A stretch of 64,000 nt of DNA from JAHIKV01 sp963733145 (lineage in GTDB: Bacteria > Planctomycetota > Planctomycetia > Pirellulales > Thermoguttaceae), in the NCBI GenBank assembly GCA_963733145.1, contig CAVTCJ010000001.1:62001-126000 (forward strand), given 5' to 3'. A program made the position numbers and the translations under genes. The notes beneath the pieces are model-generated. The model had not been told where the DNA came from. It was given only the letters and a program-made list of their open reading frames with translations, and searched no databases. The first letter of the stretch is position 1; each line of letters begins with the position of its first letter. Below, in pieces: positions 25,345 to 35,180 of this stretch.

Positions 25345-25623
25345 TGGACACCTGACGGGGTAAATGACTGAAAGAAAGTGCATCACCCCGGATCGTAACC
25401 GGGGCTCCCCATTTGGATTCCGCTCGGGTAGGCACCGTATGGCGCCTCTCATCATCTTAGGAGAGAGCTTCGTGAAATTCAAGCTGCACGGTGATCTCGT
25501 TGCGAAACCGCAAGCGGTTTGCCGCACGGATTGGATGGTTGATCCCTTGAAGGTAAGCAAACGGGTCGCTGTATTGAACAGAAAACCGTGTTACTCCCTC
25601 CCCTGCCCTGCCCCGCTAACCCG
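25345..25623. other. Intergenic stretch with repeat fragments
   Basis: Holds ACCCCGGATCGTAACCGGGGCT (about 25384-25406), GCGAAACCGCAAGCGG (25501-25516) and a C-rich TCCCCTGCCCTGCCCC motif (25600-25614). No gene seen. Confidence 0.6.
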
Positions 25624-25742
25624 GATTATTCATAAACACGAAGGAACATTGTCATTCTGAGCGCAGCGAAGAATCTGGGCTGTTTGCGGCGCATCGGAGA
25701 TCCTTCGCTGCGCTCAGGATGACGTTTATGAATAATCCGGGC
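25624..25742. repeat. GTCATTCTGAGCGCAGCGAAG palindrome
   Basis: CCGGATTATTCATAAAC...GTCATTCTGAGCGCAGCGAAGA at the left mirrors TCCTTCGCTGCGCTCAGGATGAC...TTTATGAATAATCCGG at the right. A widely distributed bacterial repeat type. Confidence 0.85.
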
Positions 25743-25748
25743 TAAGTC

Positions 25749-26961
25749 TTATTTTTTCGCCGGCTTTTCGGCCGCCGGCTTTTTGACCGCCAGCGGTTTA
25801 ATGGTCAGCTCGTCCTTCGACGGCAGCGGCGGGAACTTGGCGTGCGGTTCGGTCTGATACCAGTAGGCGACCGAGGCGATGTCGTCCTGCAAGGGAAGAT
25901 AGCGGCCCTCGGACTGCCAGCCCAACGCCTGCATCGTGACCTTCAGGTCTTTTTGGAACCGCACCGGCTCGGCAATGTGCCAGCGGTAGAGGCCGAAGCG
26001 TTGGCCGGGCACGCCGACCAGGTCCGGCGGGAGGACTTGCGGCATGCCCGCGTAAAGCGTGCTGAAAGTCTGGTATCGTTTGGTCTCGGGGTTGTGGAAG
26101 CCGTAGGAGCCGCAGAAGTAGTCTTCGGTGCCGGTGCCGCAGATGGTGGGAAACTTCCGATCGCCGTCGAGAAAGAACTTGATCTCGCCTTCGCCCCACC
26201 AGCCGGGACTGCGGACCTCCCAGGCCATGTAGGTGCCCACGTACTGACCGCGGCCCCTGTACGCCGTCGAGGATGGTGTATTCGGTCTTCGTCGCCAGCT
26301 TAGGCACGCGGCGGAATTGGGCGTGAAAATAGGCCGCGTCGGCGGGCACGTCGGCGAGCGTATAGTTGATCTGAAAATAGAGCCGCATGTCATTGTCGTC
26401 GAGGTTCTCCACGGTGATTTTGGCCTTCTTGCGGAAGGGCATGTTCCAATAGCAGTTCAGCCCACTGCCTGGGTTGAGACATACGGGCAACGAGTTGATC
26501 GGGCAATACTTGCCCCAACCGCAGGCGAAGAAATCGCCCATCGGCACTTCGATCGACGGCTCCTTTTCGTCGTCCCAGTAGAACCGCAGGATGTAGTGCC
26601 GGGTCTTGGCCAGCGGGGACGGCGTCATCCAGATCTGCTGGATCGCGCCCGAGCCGTTGATCTCCGCCAGCGTGAAGGTCGATTTCTTCGCGATCACGAT
26701 CGAGGGCGAGACCTTCCAGCCCTGTCCCAATTCGCGGGCGGCGTTCTTTCCGGTGCCTTCCGTGGCCATTGCCCCCCTGCCCTTCTCGCCGGTGAAGTTC
26801 TCCGCGCTGATCGAGCGCGACTGCGCGTTGGACAACCGCGAGAGGTTGCTCAGGTTCGTGCTCAGACCGTTGAATTCGGCCGGCGGCGGACTCTGCGCCA
26901 CTGCGCCGAGGGAAATCGTCAGACAGACAATCAGAGCGAGCAGACAATTTCGCTGGTACAT
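25749..26961 (-). CDS. Exported DUF2961-domain protein, one frame break
   Basis: ATG 26961 begins a signal peptide (MYQRNCLLALIVCLTISLGA). The DUF2961 features follow: NLSRLSNAQSRSISAENFTG, GSGAIQQIWMTP, YWDDEKEPSIEVPMGDFF and a C-terminal half GEIKFFLDGDRKFPTICGTG, TEDYFCGSYGFHNPE, which is reached after a frame break near 26262. Members with this fold include glycoside hydrolases acting on fructose- or arabinose-containing glycans; the activity here is not established. The tail is Lys/Pro-rich. Confidence 0.85.
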
Positions 26962-27090
26962 GATTCCCTCTCTCGTTAAAGGGTTACAGGAAGGAAAGCG
27001 AGATGCCAAAGCCGGGCAAGTATGGGTAGGCGGGCAAAGAAATTCACCTCGGCGACATCCTAGCAGAAAGCCGGAATGGGGACAATCGGC

Positions 27091-27678
27091 TCAGTTGGCG
27101 GCGGAGTCCAGGCCCGCCCGGCGCATGCGGTTGCGGGCACGGCTGAGAATGGGACCGATGCTGTTTTCGGGCATGCCCACCGCCTCGCTAATCTGGCGGT
27201 AGCTCTTTCCCTCCAAGTGGTACATGCGGACCACCTGGGCCTCGGTCCCTTGCAGGCCGCGCAACAGCCGCTCGACCTCCTCATGGTCTTCCAGACGCTC
27301 TTCGTCGGAAGGATGGGGGTCGGCGATTTCGGCGCCGGCGGACGTAGGAGCGGCCTCGCCCAACCGGGCGGTCGTCATTCGCGCGAGCAACTCCCGAACC
27401 GCGATCCGCCGCGCCACGACCGTCAGATACGTCGCCAGACTGCTTTTCCCCCGGAAGTTCCGCAGAACCGCAAAATCGTCCTTGATCGTCGCCAAGAATA
27501 CTTCCGCACAGAGATCTTCCCGATCGGCGGCGGTCAGGCGGATGCTTCTAGCCCGGGCGGTGTGGTTTACCACATGCACCACCAACCCCATAAACCGATC
27601 GACGAAATCCTCCCAAGCCCTCGGCTTATGGTTCAAGCAGCGGTCCAGCAGGTTGCGGTCGATCTCGGAGAGTGCCAC
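27091..27678 (-). CDS. ECF-like RNA polymerase sigma factor
   Basis: A protein of about 195 residues. Region 2 is VALSEIDRNLLDRCLNHKPR...DREDLCAEVFLATI and region 4 is GLQGTEAQVVRMYHLEGKSY followed by SEAVGMPENSIGPILSRAR. I chose GTG 27678 because planctomycete relatives start at this (V/M)ALSEIDRNLL; an upstream start at 27714 is possible. No anti-sigma gene is adjacent, so the trigger is unknown. Intact. Confidence 0.88.
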   Translation of the reverse strand: MALSEIDRNLLDRCLNHKPRAWEDFVDRFMGLVVHVVNHTARARSIRLTAADREDLCAEVFLATIKDDFAVLRNFRGKSSLATYLTVVARRIAVRELLARMTTARLGEAAPTSAGAEIADPHPSDEERLEDHEEVERLLRGLQGTEAQVVRMYHLEGKSYRQISEAVGMPENSIGPILSRARNRMRRAGLDSAAN

Positions 27679-28063
27679 GCTGTAATTCCTCGCAGGCCCA
27701 GGGAAGCAGGGCAAGAGAATTAGACTGGGCTATTGGTTCACGCATTAACGATTGTAAATAGGATCGGCGAAAGAAACAAGACCACACTATCGTATTGGCC
27801 CCGTGCAGCCATTTGAGCGAAAATACCCTGTCTACGATGTTATCCTATCGGCGGAGGCAAATACCCGACGGGCACATGACAAATCCGACAAACTAACTAC
27901 GGATGAACAGGGCACTTTGTTGCATTCTCCGTAGGGTGGGTCAAGCGAAGTCGCAGCCCCACCAGAACTGGGGCGAACGGTGGCGGGGCTGCGCGTCGCT
28001 TGACCCACCGCTACGGACTACGGACTCGCTAATGTCGATTGTGCGTTTCACCCACACTACCAT
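27679..28063. other. Intergenic region with one complete palindrome
   Basis: The sigma-factor promoter should lie in the AT-rich 27720-27900 part, but I cannot fix it. The right part is the repeat at 27931-28014. Confidence 0.5.
27931..28014. repeat. GTAGGGTGGGTCAAGC palindrome
   Basis: GTAGGGTGGGTCAAGCGAAG...CAGCCCCACCA faces TGGCGGGGCTGCGCGTCGC...TTGACCCACCGCTAC. Intergenic member of the family inserted in the acyltransferase-like gene at 19719. Confidence 0.85.
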
Positions 28064-28897
28064 TTATCCGGCGTCGTCGACCCACACTTCTTTTCCGCCC
28101 ACGTCCCAGTTGGCCCCCTCCAGCCAGGTCCGCCAGGACTCGTACTTGGGGTTGTTCAGCTTCAGGGAGAGCAAGGGATTTCGTTTGGGACGGGTGGGCG
28201 TTTGGATCAGCTTCATGTGGGCTTCTTTCGGCGTTCGCCCCCCCTTTTTTACATTGCACGACAAGCAGGCGCAGACCACGTTTTCCCAGGTGGTGGCGCC
28301 GTTGCGGCTCCGCGGCATCACGTGGTCGATGCTCAACAGCGGCGCGGCGAAGCGCCGGCCGCAATACTGGCAGACGTGGCCGTCGCGGGCCAACACGTTG
28401 CGGCGGTTGAGATGCAGCTTCTGCTTCGGCAGCCGATCGTAGCGGAGCAAGCGGATCACCCGCGGGACCTGGATCTCAAAGTTCACCGACCGAATCCAGT
28501 CTTCTTCCGGTTGTTTCATTTCGGCGCGGAGTTCGCTGATTTCCCGCCACGAGTTGAAGGAGTAGGCCCCGAATTTCCCGTCCTCGAAATGGACGACCTC
28601 GGCCATTTCGCAGCAGAGCAGCCCGAACGCCCGCCGCACGTTCACCACGTGGACGGCCATGTAGAGTCGATTGAGCACCAGCACGCTGCAAGCCAGCCCA
28701 TTGCTTTGGGGCGGCGTCGGGGGCCGTTCGGCAACGACGGCGCCGCGGCGCGGGCTGCGCGCCCGGGGACTATGCGCGGCGGCTGACTTGAGCCCTGGCA
28801 CGTGTGGATACTCCCACTGCACACCCGTCGTAAGGATCACCCAAAATGGACGGGTGGTGCTTGCATTGACGACATCCCCCCTGCATCTATTTTTCAT
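28064..28897 (-). CDS. HNH endonuclease family protein
   Basis: The C-terminal half carries an HNH/zinc-finger nuclease domain: CQYCGRRFAAPLLSIDHVMP then CLSCNVKKGGRTPKEAH, with the paired CxxC and the SIDHVMPRSRNG catalytic segment. The N-terminal part (CSVLVLNRLYMAVHVVNVRR, AFGLLCCEMAEVVHF) is the conserved front of a planctomycete subfamily. Since conservation extends upstream of the ATG at 28660, I prefer ATG 28897, although that adds a stretch (HSPRARSPRRG) of low conservation. Role unknown; not linked to a restriction system here. Confidence 0.82.
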   Translation of the reverse strand: MKNRCRGDVVNASTTRPFWVILTTGVQWEYPHVPGLKSAAAHSPRARSPRRGAVVAERPPTPPQSNGLACSVLVLNRLYMAVHVVNVRRAFGLLCCEMAEVVHFEDGKFGAYSFNSWREISELRAEMKQPEEDWIRSVNFEIQVPRVIRLLRYDRLPKQKLHLNRRNVLARDGHVCQYCGRRFAAPLLSIDHVMPRSRNGATTWENVVCACLSCNVKKGGRTPKEAHMKLIQTPTRPKRNPLLSLKLNNPKYESWRTWLEGANWDVGGKEVWVDDAG

Positions 28898-29294
28898 TGT
28901 AATTGATTTCCGGGCTGTTCGCCAGAGTTTTCGGCGGGGGGTGAGATTTTTCGGCCGTAAAATCCTGCCGTAGAGCGTGTTGGACGCTAAATGACCATTC
29001 GCGATTCCGGGACAAATGTCGTTTAGCCCCGGCGTCCACGCCGGGTGAGCAACGCACCCGGCGTGGACGCCGGGGCTAAACATGCCGCTTCTCCCAATGC
29101 CGCCGGAAGGCGGCTCCGCGCAGGCCGGAAAATCAGGCCCCGGACGGCGGTTTTCGGTCAATTTCGCCTCTCCCCAAAAATATTTTCCGGCTCGACTTGC
29201 CAACCGCGGTGCTTTGGCATTAGGATGACGGATGTCGGATGTGGGGCCTTTCTATTATCCGCCGGCGTCTGCCGGCCTACTGCGGAGAGCGGAT
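28898..29294. other. Divergent intergenic region
   Basis: Besides the palindrome at 29021-29081 nothing is certain. The part 29082-29294 is of mixed composition with no supported gene. Confidence 0.5.
29021..29081. repeat. GTTTAGCCCCGGCGTCCACG palindrome
   Basis: GTTTAGCCCCGGCGTCCACG(CCGGGT) and the exact inverse, with an ~11-base loop. Same family as 48668-48749 and 58371-58449. Confidence 0.9.
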
Positions 29295-29603
29295 ATGATC
29301 CGGTACTCATGCGACTTGTGCAAGCGGGAACTCGATTCGCACGACGATCTCCGTTACGTCGTCAAAATTGAAGTCTATGCGGCCTTCGATCCGTCCGCGG
29401 CCGACGCCGACGACGAAGACCGGGACCATCTCGAAGAGATTCAAGACATTCTCGAACGGATGGACGATTCGGTGAACGAGTCGATCGGCGATGACGTGTA
29501 TCAGCAATTGCGGTTTGATCTGTGTCCCGAATGCCGCAAGAAGTTCATTCGGAATCCGCTGGGCCGCAAGCCCGCCAAGGCGTTTGGTTTCAGCACGAAC
29601 TGA
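29295..29603 (+). CDS. Small acidic protein with split zinc ribbon
   Basis: ATG 29295 gives MIRYSCDLCKRELDSHDDLR; a second pair CPEC occurs near residue 81. The two CxxC pairs flank a very acidic middle (DADDEDRDHLEEIQDILERM). Probably binds one zinc ion. Function unknown. The TGA overlaps the ATG of the nuclease gene by one base, so they are co-translated. Confidence 0.8.
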   Translation: MIRYSCDLCKRELDSHDDLRYVVKIEVYAAFDPSAADADDEDRDHLEEIQDILERMDDSVNESIGDDVYQQLRFDLCPECRKKFIRNPLGRKPAKAFGFSTN

Positions 29604-30145
29604 TGAGCCGTCCGCGCCGCTTCCGTTCTCTGCGTCTTCCCCGCCGGCCGGGGCAGGCGGCCCTGTTGATCGTTTTGGTGTTGCTGCTGGCGGCGTTGCG
29701 CCAATGGCATCCGGAATGGTTTCAGTCCGCGCCCGCGCGGCCCTTGGCGGCCGGCCTGCACCGCGTGGCCCGGGTAATCGACGGCGACACCATTCTGCTG
29801 GCCGACGTGCCGGAGCGAGTCCGGCTGATCGGCGCCAATACGCCCGAGACGGTCAAGCCGAACTGGCCCGTCGAGCCTTTGGGGCCGGAGGCTTCGCAAT
29901 TCACCAAGCATTTTCTCTCCGGCGGCGAGGTCCGCTTGGAATTCGACGGTCCGTCGCGCGACAAGTACGGCCGCATCCTGGCCTACGTCTGGGTCGGCGA
30001 GAAGATGCTCAACGAGGAATTGATCCGCGCCGGGCTGGCCGGAGCGGAGTTGGGCTACCCGTATTCGGCGGCCATGAAGGACCGCTTTCGGCGCGCCGAG
30101 GACGAGGCCCGCGCCGCGCGGCGGGGGATTTGGTCCGGAAAGTGA
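29603..30145 (+). CDS. Thermonuclease-family (staphylococcal-nuclease-like) membrane-anchored protein
   Basis: A 180-residue protein with an N-terminal membrane anchor (GQAALLIVLVLLLAAL) and one SNase domain: VARVIDGDTILLADVPERVR, LGPEASQFTKHFL and DKYGRILAYVWVGEKMLNEE. The arginines equivalent to Arg35 and Arg87 and the catalytic glutamate (NTPE) are present, but the calcium ligand Asp40 of the staphylococcal enzyme (DTPE) is Asn here. It would act outside the cytoplasm. Start overlaps the previous stop. Confidence 0.88.
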   Translation: MSRPRRFRSLRLPRRPGQAALLIVLVLLLAALRQWHPEWFQSAPARPLAAGLHRVARVIDGDTILLADVPERVRLIGANTPETVKPNWPVEPLGPEASQFTKHFLSGGEVRLEFDGPSRDKYGRILAYVWVGEKMLNEELIRAGLAGAELGYPYSAAMKDRFRRAEDEARAARRGIWSGK

Positions 30146-30239
30146 CCTTTGGGCAGGTCGCCGGACGAGCTCCTGCGCCTCGCCCGTCCTTGCGGATCTT
30201 ACCCCGGCCTGATAAGCTGAAAACAAGGCATTTACATCT

Positions 30240-31499
30240 ATGGAACCGATGGAACAGAGAACCATGATCGGCAAAATATCTCTTGCGGCGGCTGTGTTGT
30301 TGGCGATTTCGTTTGCCTTGCCTCCTAGCCCGGCCGGCGCTGCGCCGCGGACGGGGAGGAGCAAATCGGCGCTCAAAGGGCCCGTCCAGGAATACAGCTC
30401 GCAGCACTTCCTGATTTACACCGACCTGTCGGCGGACAAGGTCCGCGATCTGCTCAGGAAGCTCGAGGACGAACTGAAGCTGACCGCCGCCTATTGGGGA
30501 CGCCCGCCGCGGGGGATCATCGAGTGTTGCGTGGTCGACGACCTGTCGAAATGGCCCCAGGAACTGATCGCCAAGATGGAACCCCAGGGGCTGGCCAAAA
30601 TCCGCGAGGGGGCCGGCGTCTGCATCGGCGTCACCCGGACCATGGGCAACAAATTCGTGGGCAAGGCCCACGTCTACGCGGTCGCCAAGGACAACGTGCC
30701 CCTGCACGAAGCCGTCCATGCCTACTGCGACCAGGCATTCGGACGCACCGGGGCCCAGATGGTACGCCGAGTGCATGGCCGAGATGGGCCACTACTGGGA
30801 AAAAGGCGTCAAAGGGGTGAACGTCCCCAAGGTCGTCATCCATTACCTGCATAAATCCAGTCCCCGGCCGCTGGAAAGCCTGATCGACAACGAGGAAAAA
30901 ACCGGCGGCTCCTGGCAGGACTATTGCTGGTGGTGGATGCTCGGGCACATGCTGGACAACAATCCCAACTACTACGCCCAATACCGCGCCTTCGGCCGCA
31001 TGGTTCTGGCCGGAAAGAAGATCACCTTCCAGGACGTCTTCGGCAAGCAGGTGAAGGAGATGGACTTCGAGCTCCGCCTCTTCCGCCAGCATCTGCAAAA
31101 CGGATACCGCGTCGATCTCTGCAGTTGGGATTGGAAGAAAAAGTTCACCAACCGCCTGCCGCCGGACCGGGCAATGACCGTCACCGTCCGCGCCGATTAC
31201 GGCTGGCAGCCCTCCGGCTTGACCGTCAGCGCCAATACGCCCTACGCCTACGAAACGGAAGGGACCTGGAAGGCGGACGAAAAATCCGACCCCGTCGACG
31301 CCGGCGGCGCCCGGACGGACGCGGCCGCCTGGTCGGCGTGCTGATGAAAGACTACCAACTCGGCGAGGAGTTCGAGTTGGGTAAATCCGGCTCGTTCACT
31401 CCGCCCGCCGACGGCGACCTCTATCTCCGCTGCCGCGTGCCCTGGAATAAGATCGCCGCCAACTCGGGGAAAATCTCCGTCCGGTTGAAGAAAAAGTAG
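30240..31499 (+). CDS. Exported DUF1570-like zinc peptidase-type protein, two frame breaks
   Basis: ATG 30240 (or 30264) leads into a signal peptide (ISLAAAVLLAISFALPP). YSSQHFLIYTDLSADKVRDL and PLHEAVHAYCDQAFG follow; HEAVH is a gluzincin-type HExxH motif. The frame breaks near 30750, continuing WYAECMAEMGHYWEKG, which supplies a possible third zinc ligand. A second break near 31310 leads to RLVGVLMKDYQLGEEFELG and a C-terminal beta domain ending SGKISVRLKKK. Such DUF1570 proteins are abundant in planctomycetes; substrate unknown. Confidence 0.78.
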
Positions 31500-31616
31500 G
31501 GTGCGTGAAACGCACCGCAACTAAGAAAGTAGGGTGGGTCAAGCGAAGATGCAGCCCCACGCACACCACCGTTTTTCCGCATTTGGTGGGGCTGCACTTC
31601 GCTTGACCCACCCTAC
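31496..31616. repeat. GTAGGGTGCGTGAAACGCAC element plus GTAGGGTGGGTCAAGC palindrome
   Basis: A short GTAGGGTGCGTGAAACGCACC hairpin (31496-31518) is followed by a complete GTAGGGTGGGTCAAGC...CCACCCTAC palindrome (31529-31616). The same pair in the same order recurs at 56022-56166. Confidence 0.85.
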
Positions 31617-31698
31617 GCACAGGCAGCCGTCTCGGCGGCCGCTAAACGGCAAGGCGGTTTTCGACGGAATACAACTCGCATCCTTCGCCCCCGACAAC

Positions 31699-33017
31699 AT
31701 GCACGTGCTGCAAAGCCCGCCCGACGCCGTGGTTCAGATCGACGGACGGGAATATCTCTACTTCGTGGGCACCGGCTATCTCGGCCTGCAAAACCATCCG
31801 GAAGTTATCCGGGCCGCCTGCCTGGCCACCGAACGCTACGGAATCCATCCGGCCACCAACCGCGCCGGATTCGGCAACAGCCCTCCCCTGCTCGAGGCCG
31901 AGCGGCGCGCGGCGGAATTGTACGACGCCCCGGCCGCGTATTACTTCGCCACGGGCTACGCCGGCAACGCCATTCTGCTGGCCGCCGTGCAGGACCGCTT
32001 CGACCTGCTGCTGGCCGACGAGATGTCGCACTACAGCGTGCTGGACGCCGCCCGGCAAAGCGGCCGGCCGCTGGTTACCTTCCGTCATCGCGACGCGGAC
32101 GACCTGGCCGCCGTGATGAAACAGAACCTTCCCCCGGGCGGGCGGCCCCTGCTGATGACCGACGGCGTGTTTGCCGTCCGCGGCACGATCGCCCCGCTGG
32201 ACGAATACCGCGCCGTGTTGAGCGGCTATCCCGGCGCGGGCATGTTGATCGACGACGCCCACGCCGTCGGCGTCCTCGGCCCGAACGGCCGCGGCACGCT
32301 CGAACATTTCGGACTGTGGCAAAATTCTCCCCTCTCCCTTGGGAGAGGGCGGGCGACATTATCTCCCCTCTCCCTTTGGGAGAGGGGCCGGGGGTGAGGG
32401 CGGTGAGAGGTGATCAGTTGTCAGTTGTCAGTGGTCAATGCGACGGGCCGATCAACAGGCATCCAATCCCCAATCCCCAATCCCTAATCCCTCTCCGGCC
32501 TGCCCTCACCCTAGCCCTCTCCCAAAGGGAGAGGGGACCGACGTCGCCGCCTTCCTCACCGCCACGGCGAGCAAGGCCATCGGCGGGTTCGGCGGCATCA
32601 TTCCCGGCTCGCACGAGTTCATCGAGCGGGTCCGGCGGTCTTCGCACTGGTTCGACGGGGCCAGCGCGCCGCCGACCGCCGCGGCCGCCGCCACCGCCAA
32701 GGCCATCGAACTGGTAATCGCCGATTCCGACCGGCGAACGCGGCTGCGGTCGAACGTCCGCCAGTTCAAGGCCGGCCTGCGCGGGCTGGGGCTCGACGCC
32801 GACGACTCGCCCGTGCCGATCGTTTGCCTCACGCTCGGCGGCGCGGAGAACATGCGCCGCATTCAGAGCGAGTTGATGCGGCGCGGCATCGCCATCGCCT
32901 ATCTGCCGGCCTACTCCGGCCTGACCGCGGAAGGCGGCCTGCGCATCGCCGCTCTTCGCCACCCACACCGAGGCCATGATCGAACGGCTGATTGACGAGC
33001 TGCGCCGAGTGGTATAG
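31699..33017 (+). CDS. AONS/KBL-type PLP-dependent acyltransferase (8-amino-7-oxononanoate synthase-like), interrupted
   Basis: The alpha-oxoamine synthase fold: YLYFVGTGYLGLQNHPEVI, ATNRAGFGNSPPLLEAE, FATGYAGNAILLAAV, DEMSHYSVLDAAR, LIDDAHAVGVLGPNGRGT, and the PLP lysine in TATASKAIGGFGG. Between TLEHFGL and TASKAIGG about 220 bases of repeats (32325-32545) intervene and bring an in-frame stop, so as written the gene is split. A further frame break near 32957 leads to THTEAMIERLIDELRRVV. Possible roles are biotin synthesis, threonine breakdown or sphingolipid-like synthesis; context does not decide. ATG 31699 is a tentative start. Confidence 0.8.
32325..32545. repeat. Repeat-filled insertion in the aminotransferase gene
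   Basis: Two direct CTCCCCTCTCCCTTTGGGAG-type units with GGGGCCGGGGGTGAGGGC (32327-32401), a CAGTTGTCAGTTGTCAGTGG run, AATCCCCAATCCC copies, and then the inverted CCCTCACCCTAGCCCTCTCC copy (32503-32541). The outer copies form a large stem. Confidence 0.85.
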
Positions 33018-33044
33018 GATTCCATCGTCGAAAGGAGATCTGTC

Positions 33045-33398
33045 ATGGGCGTTACTTATGTCGAAGGCCAAGTTAAAGGCCCGTCGGGTGAACCGAAGAC
33101 GGTGAAGTTTCTGGTCGACAGCGGGGCCACCTATTCTCTGTTGCCCAAGGCCGTGTGGACGGCAATCGGCTTGAAGCCGAAACGCAAGCTGTCGTTTACA
33201 TTGGCCGACGGGACCGCGATCGAACGGTCAATATCCGAGGCGCACGTCTCCTTTCCGCAAGGCGAGGCGCACACGCCGGTGATCCTCGGCGAAGAATCGG
33301 ACGAAGCCCTACTGGGCGTCGTCACGCTGGAGATTCTCGGCCTGGTGTTCAATCCCTTCGACCGCACGCTTCAGCCCATGCGGATGCTGTTATGTTGA
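33045..33398 (+). CDS. Small retropepsin-like aspartic protease
   Basis: A 117-residue protein with one active-site triad KFLVDSGATYSLLP (D-S-G-A) near residue 26 and the second hydrophobic-Gly element ALLGVVTLEILGL. Single-triad proteins of this size work as dimers, as retroviral proteases do. AAAGGAGAT precedes ATG 33045. Substrate unknown. Intact. Confidence 0.82.
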   Translation: MGVTYVEGQVKGPSGEPKTVKFLVDSGATYSLLPKAVWTAIGLKPKRKLSFTLADGTAIERSISEAHVSFPQGEAHTPVILGEESDEALLGVVTLEILGLVFNPFDRTLQPMRMLLC

Positions 33399-33445
33399 CA
33401 TGATCGTCGGATTGTTTGACTGGTGTGTTAGTGAGAATCAAAAAC

Positions 33446-34975
33446 ATGAAAGCCTTTCCAATAGCCATTCTTGCCGTTGTCGCGGCAAGCGTCTTGGCGG
33501 AATCGGCCGTCGGCAAGGCCCCCAACATCGTTTTTGTCCTGGCCGACGACCTGGGCTATGGCGACGTCCATTGCCTTAACCCCGAGCATGGCAAGATCGC
33601 TACGCCGCACGCGGACCGGTTGGCCGCCCAGGGAATGGTGTTCACCGACGCACATGCAGGTTCTTCGATCTGTTCGCCGTCGCGATATGGCATCCTGACC
33701 GGACGCTATTCATGGCGGACACGGCTTCAATGGGGCGTGCTGAGGCCCTTCGACCCGCCGCTGATCGCCGCCGATCGCCTCACGGTGCCGAAGCTGCTGG
33801 CCGAACGCGGCTACCAAACGGCCTGCATCGGCAAATGGCACCTCGGTTGGAGCTGGCCCCGCGACGGCCGGAAAGTCCTCTTCGACCGTCCGATCGCCGA
33901 CGGGCCGACCACGCGGGGATTCAACTATTATTTCGGCACGGATGTCCCGAACTATCCGCCCTACGGGTTCATCGAGAACGATCGCCTGACGGCTCAGCCG
34001 ACGGCCTGGTTCAAAGTGGACCGCAAGATGTACCTCAATGAGCCCGGTGCGATTGTTCCGGGTTGGCAATTTGATCAAATCCTGCCCAAGCTCACCGAGC
34101 GGGCGGTCCGGTACATTGGCCGGCGGGCGGCGGACAAAAAGCCGTTTTTCCTCTACTTCGCCATGACCACGCCGCACGAGCCGATTGCCCCCTCGGCCGC
34201 ATTTCGGGGCAAGAGCGGCATCAGTCCCTTGGGCGATCTTATCATGGAAACCGATTGGGCGCTCGGCCAGGTGCTCGCTGCCCTGGATGAGCATGGCCTG
34301 GCGGAAAACACCCTGGTGATTTTTACCTCCGACAACGGCCATTGTCCCTACACCGGGCTGGAGCCTTTGCTGGAGGCCGGCCACTGGCCCAACCAGCGAT
34401 TTCGCGGTTATAAGTTCGACATCTGGGATGGCGGCCACCGCATGCCCTTCTTTGTCCGCTGGCCGGGCGTCGTCAAGGCGGGCGCAACTTGCAATCGACT
34501 CATCTGCTTGACCGACCTGATGGCCACGTGCGCCGAATTGGTCGGCGCAAAACTTCCGGATAATGCCGGCGAAGACAGCGTGAGCCTGCTGGCAACGTTC
34601 AAAGGCTCGCCCCACGGCCCGCGGCATGAAGCAGTCGTGCATCATTCCACCAACGGCCGGTTTGCTATCCGGCAGGAAAAATGGAAACTGGAGTTGTGCC
34701 CCGGATCGGGAAGCAACAACAGAGTGCCCGGCAGCTATCCGTCGGACGCGCAGGCCGGGAAGTTGGGATTGCCGGCGGTGCAACTCTACGATATGTCCCG
34801 CGACGATACCGAGAAGGTCAACGTCGAGGAGCAGCATCCCGAGATCGTCCAGCGGCTCACAACATTGCTCGAACGCTATGTAAACGAGGGCCGCAGCACG
34901 CCCGGCGCACCGCAAAAGAACGACGTCCCGGTGAACATTCTGAAACGGCAAGCGAAGCCCACACCAGGCGGATAA
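33446..34975 (+). CDS. Exported type I sulfatase
   Basis: ATG 33446 starts a signal peptide (MKAFPIAILAVVAASVLAES). NIVFVLADDLGYGDVHC gives the two calcium-binding aspartates; SICSPSRYGILTGRYSWRT is the CxPSR...TGR signature, whose cysteine is converted to formylglycine. Further metal and substrate segments are GKWHLGWSWPRDG, FTSDNGHCPYTG and a C-terminal subdomain. 509 residues, normal. It probably removes sulfate from a polysaccharide; the specific substrate cannot be read from the sequence. Intact. Confidence 0.95.
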   Translation: MKAFPIAILAVVAASVLAESAVGKAPNIVFVLADDLGYGDVHCLNPEHGKIATPHADRLAAQGMVFTDAHAGSSICSPSRYGILTGRYSWRTRLQWGVLRPFDPPLIAADRLTVPKLLAERGYQTACIGKWHLGWSWPRDGRKVLFDRPIADGPTTRGFNYYFGTDVPNYPPYGFIENDRLTAQPTAWFKVDRKMYLNEPGAIVPGWQFDQILPKLTERAVRYIGRRAADKKPFFLYFAMTTPHEPIAPSAAFRGKSGISPLGDLIMETDWALGQVLAALDEHGLAENTLVIFTSDNGHCPYTGLEPLLEAGHWPNQRFRGYKFDIWDGGHRMPFFVRWPGVVKAGATCNRLICLTDLMATCAELVGAKLPDNAGEDSVSLLATFKGSPHGPRHEAVVHHSTNGRFAIRQEKWKLELCPGSGSNNRVPGSYPSDAQAGKLGLPAVQLYDMSRDDTEKVNVEEQHPEIVQRLTTLLERYVNEGRSTPGAPQKNDVPVNILKRQAKPTPGG

Positions 34976-35180
34976 TTTCCATAAATTGGAATATAAATGG
35001 GAAATATACGGGGGGACATATAAGAGATTCGGGAGTCATCATTTATGACTCACGATTCCCCTCTGTTCCGTAGATGGAAAGCCTGCCGCCCCTTTACAAC
35101 TGACCCAACTGACTTGTTAGAAGAAATCGGAATCGTAATGTGTCTGCCCTGATTTTTCACGGCGAGGAGGAGTTCCGGTT

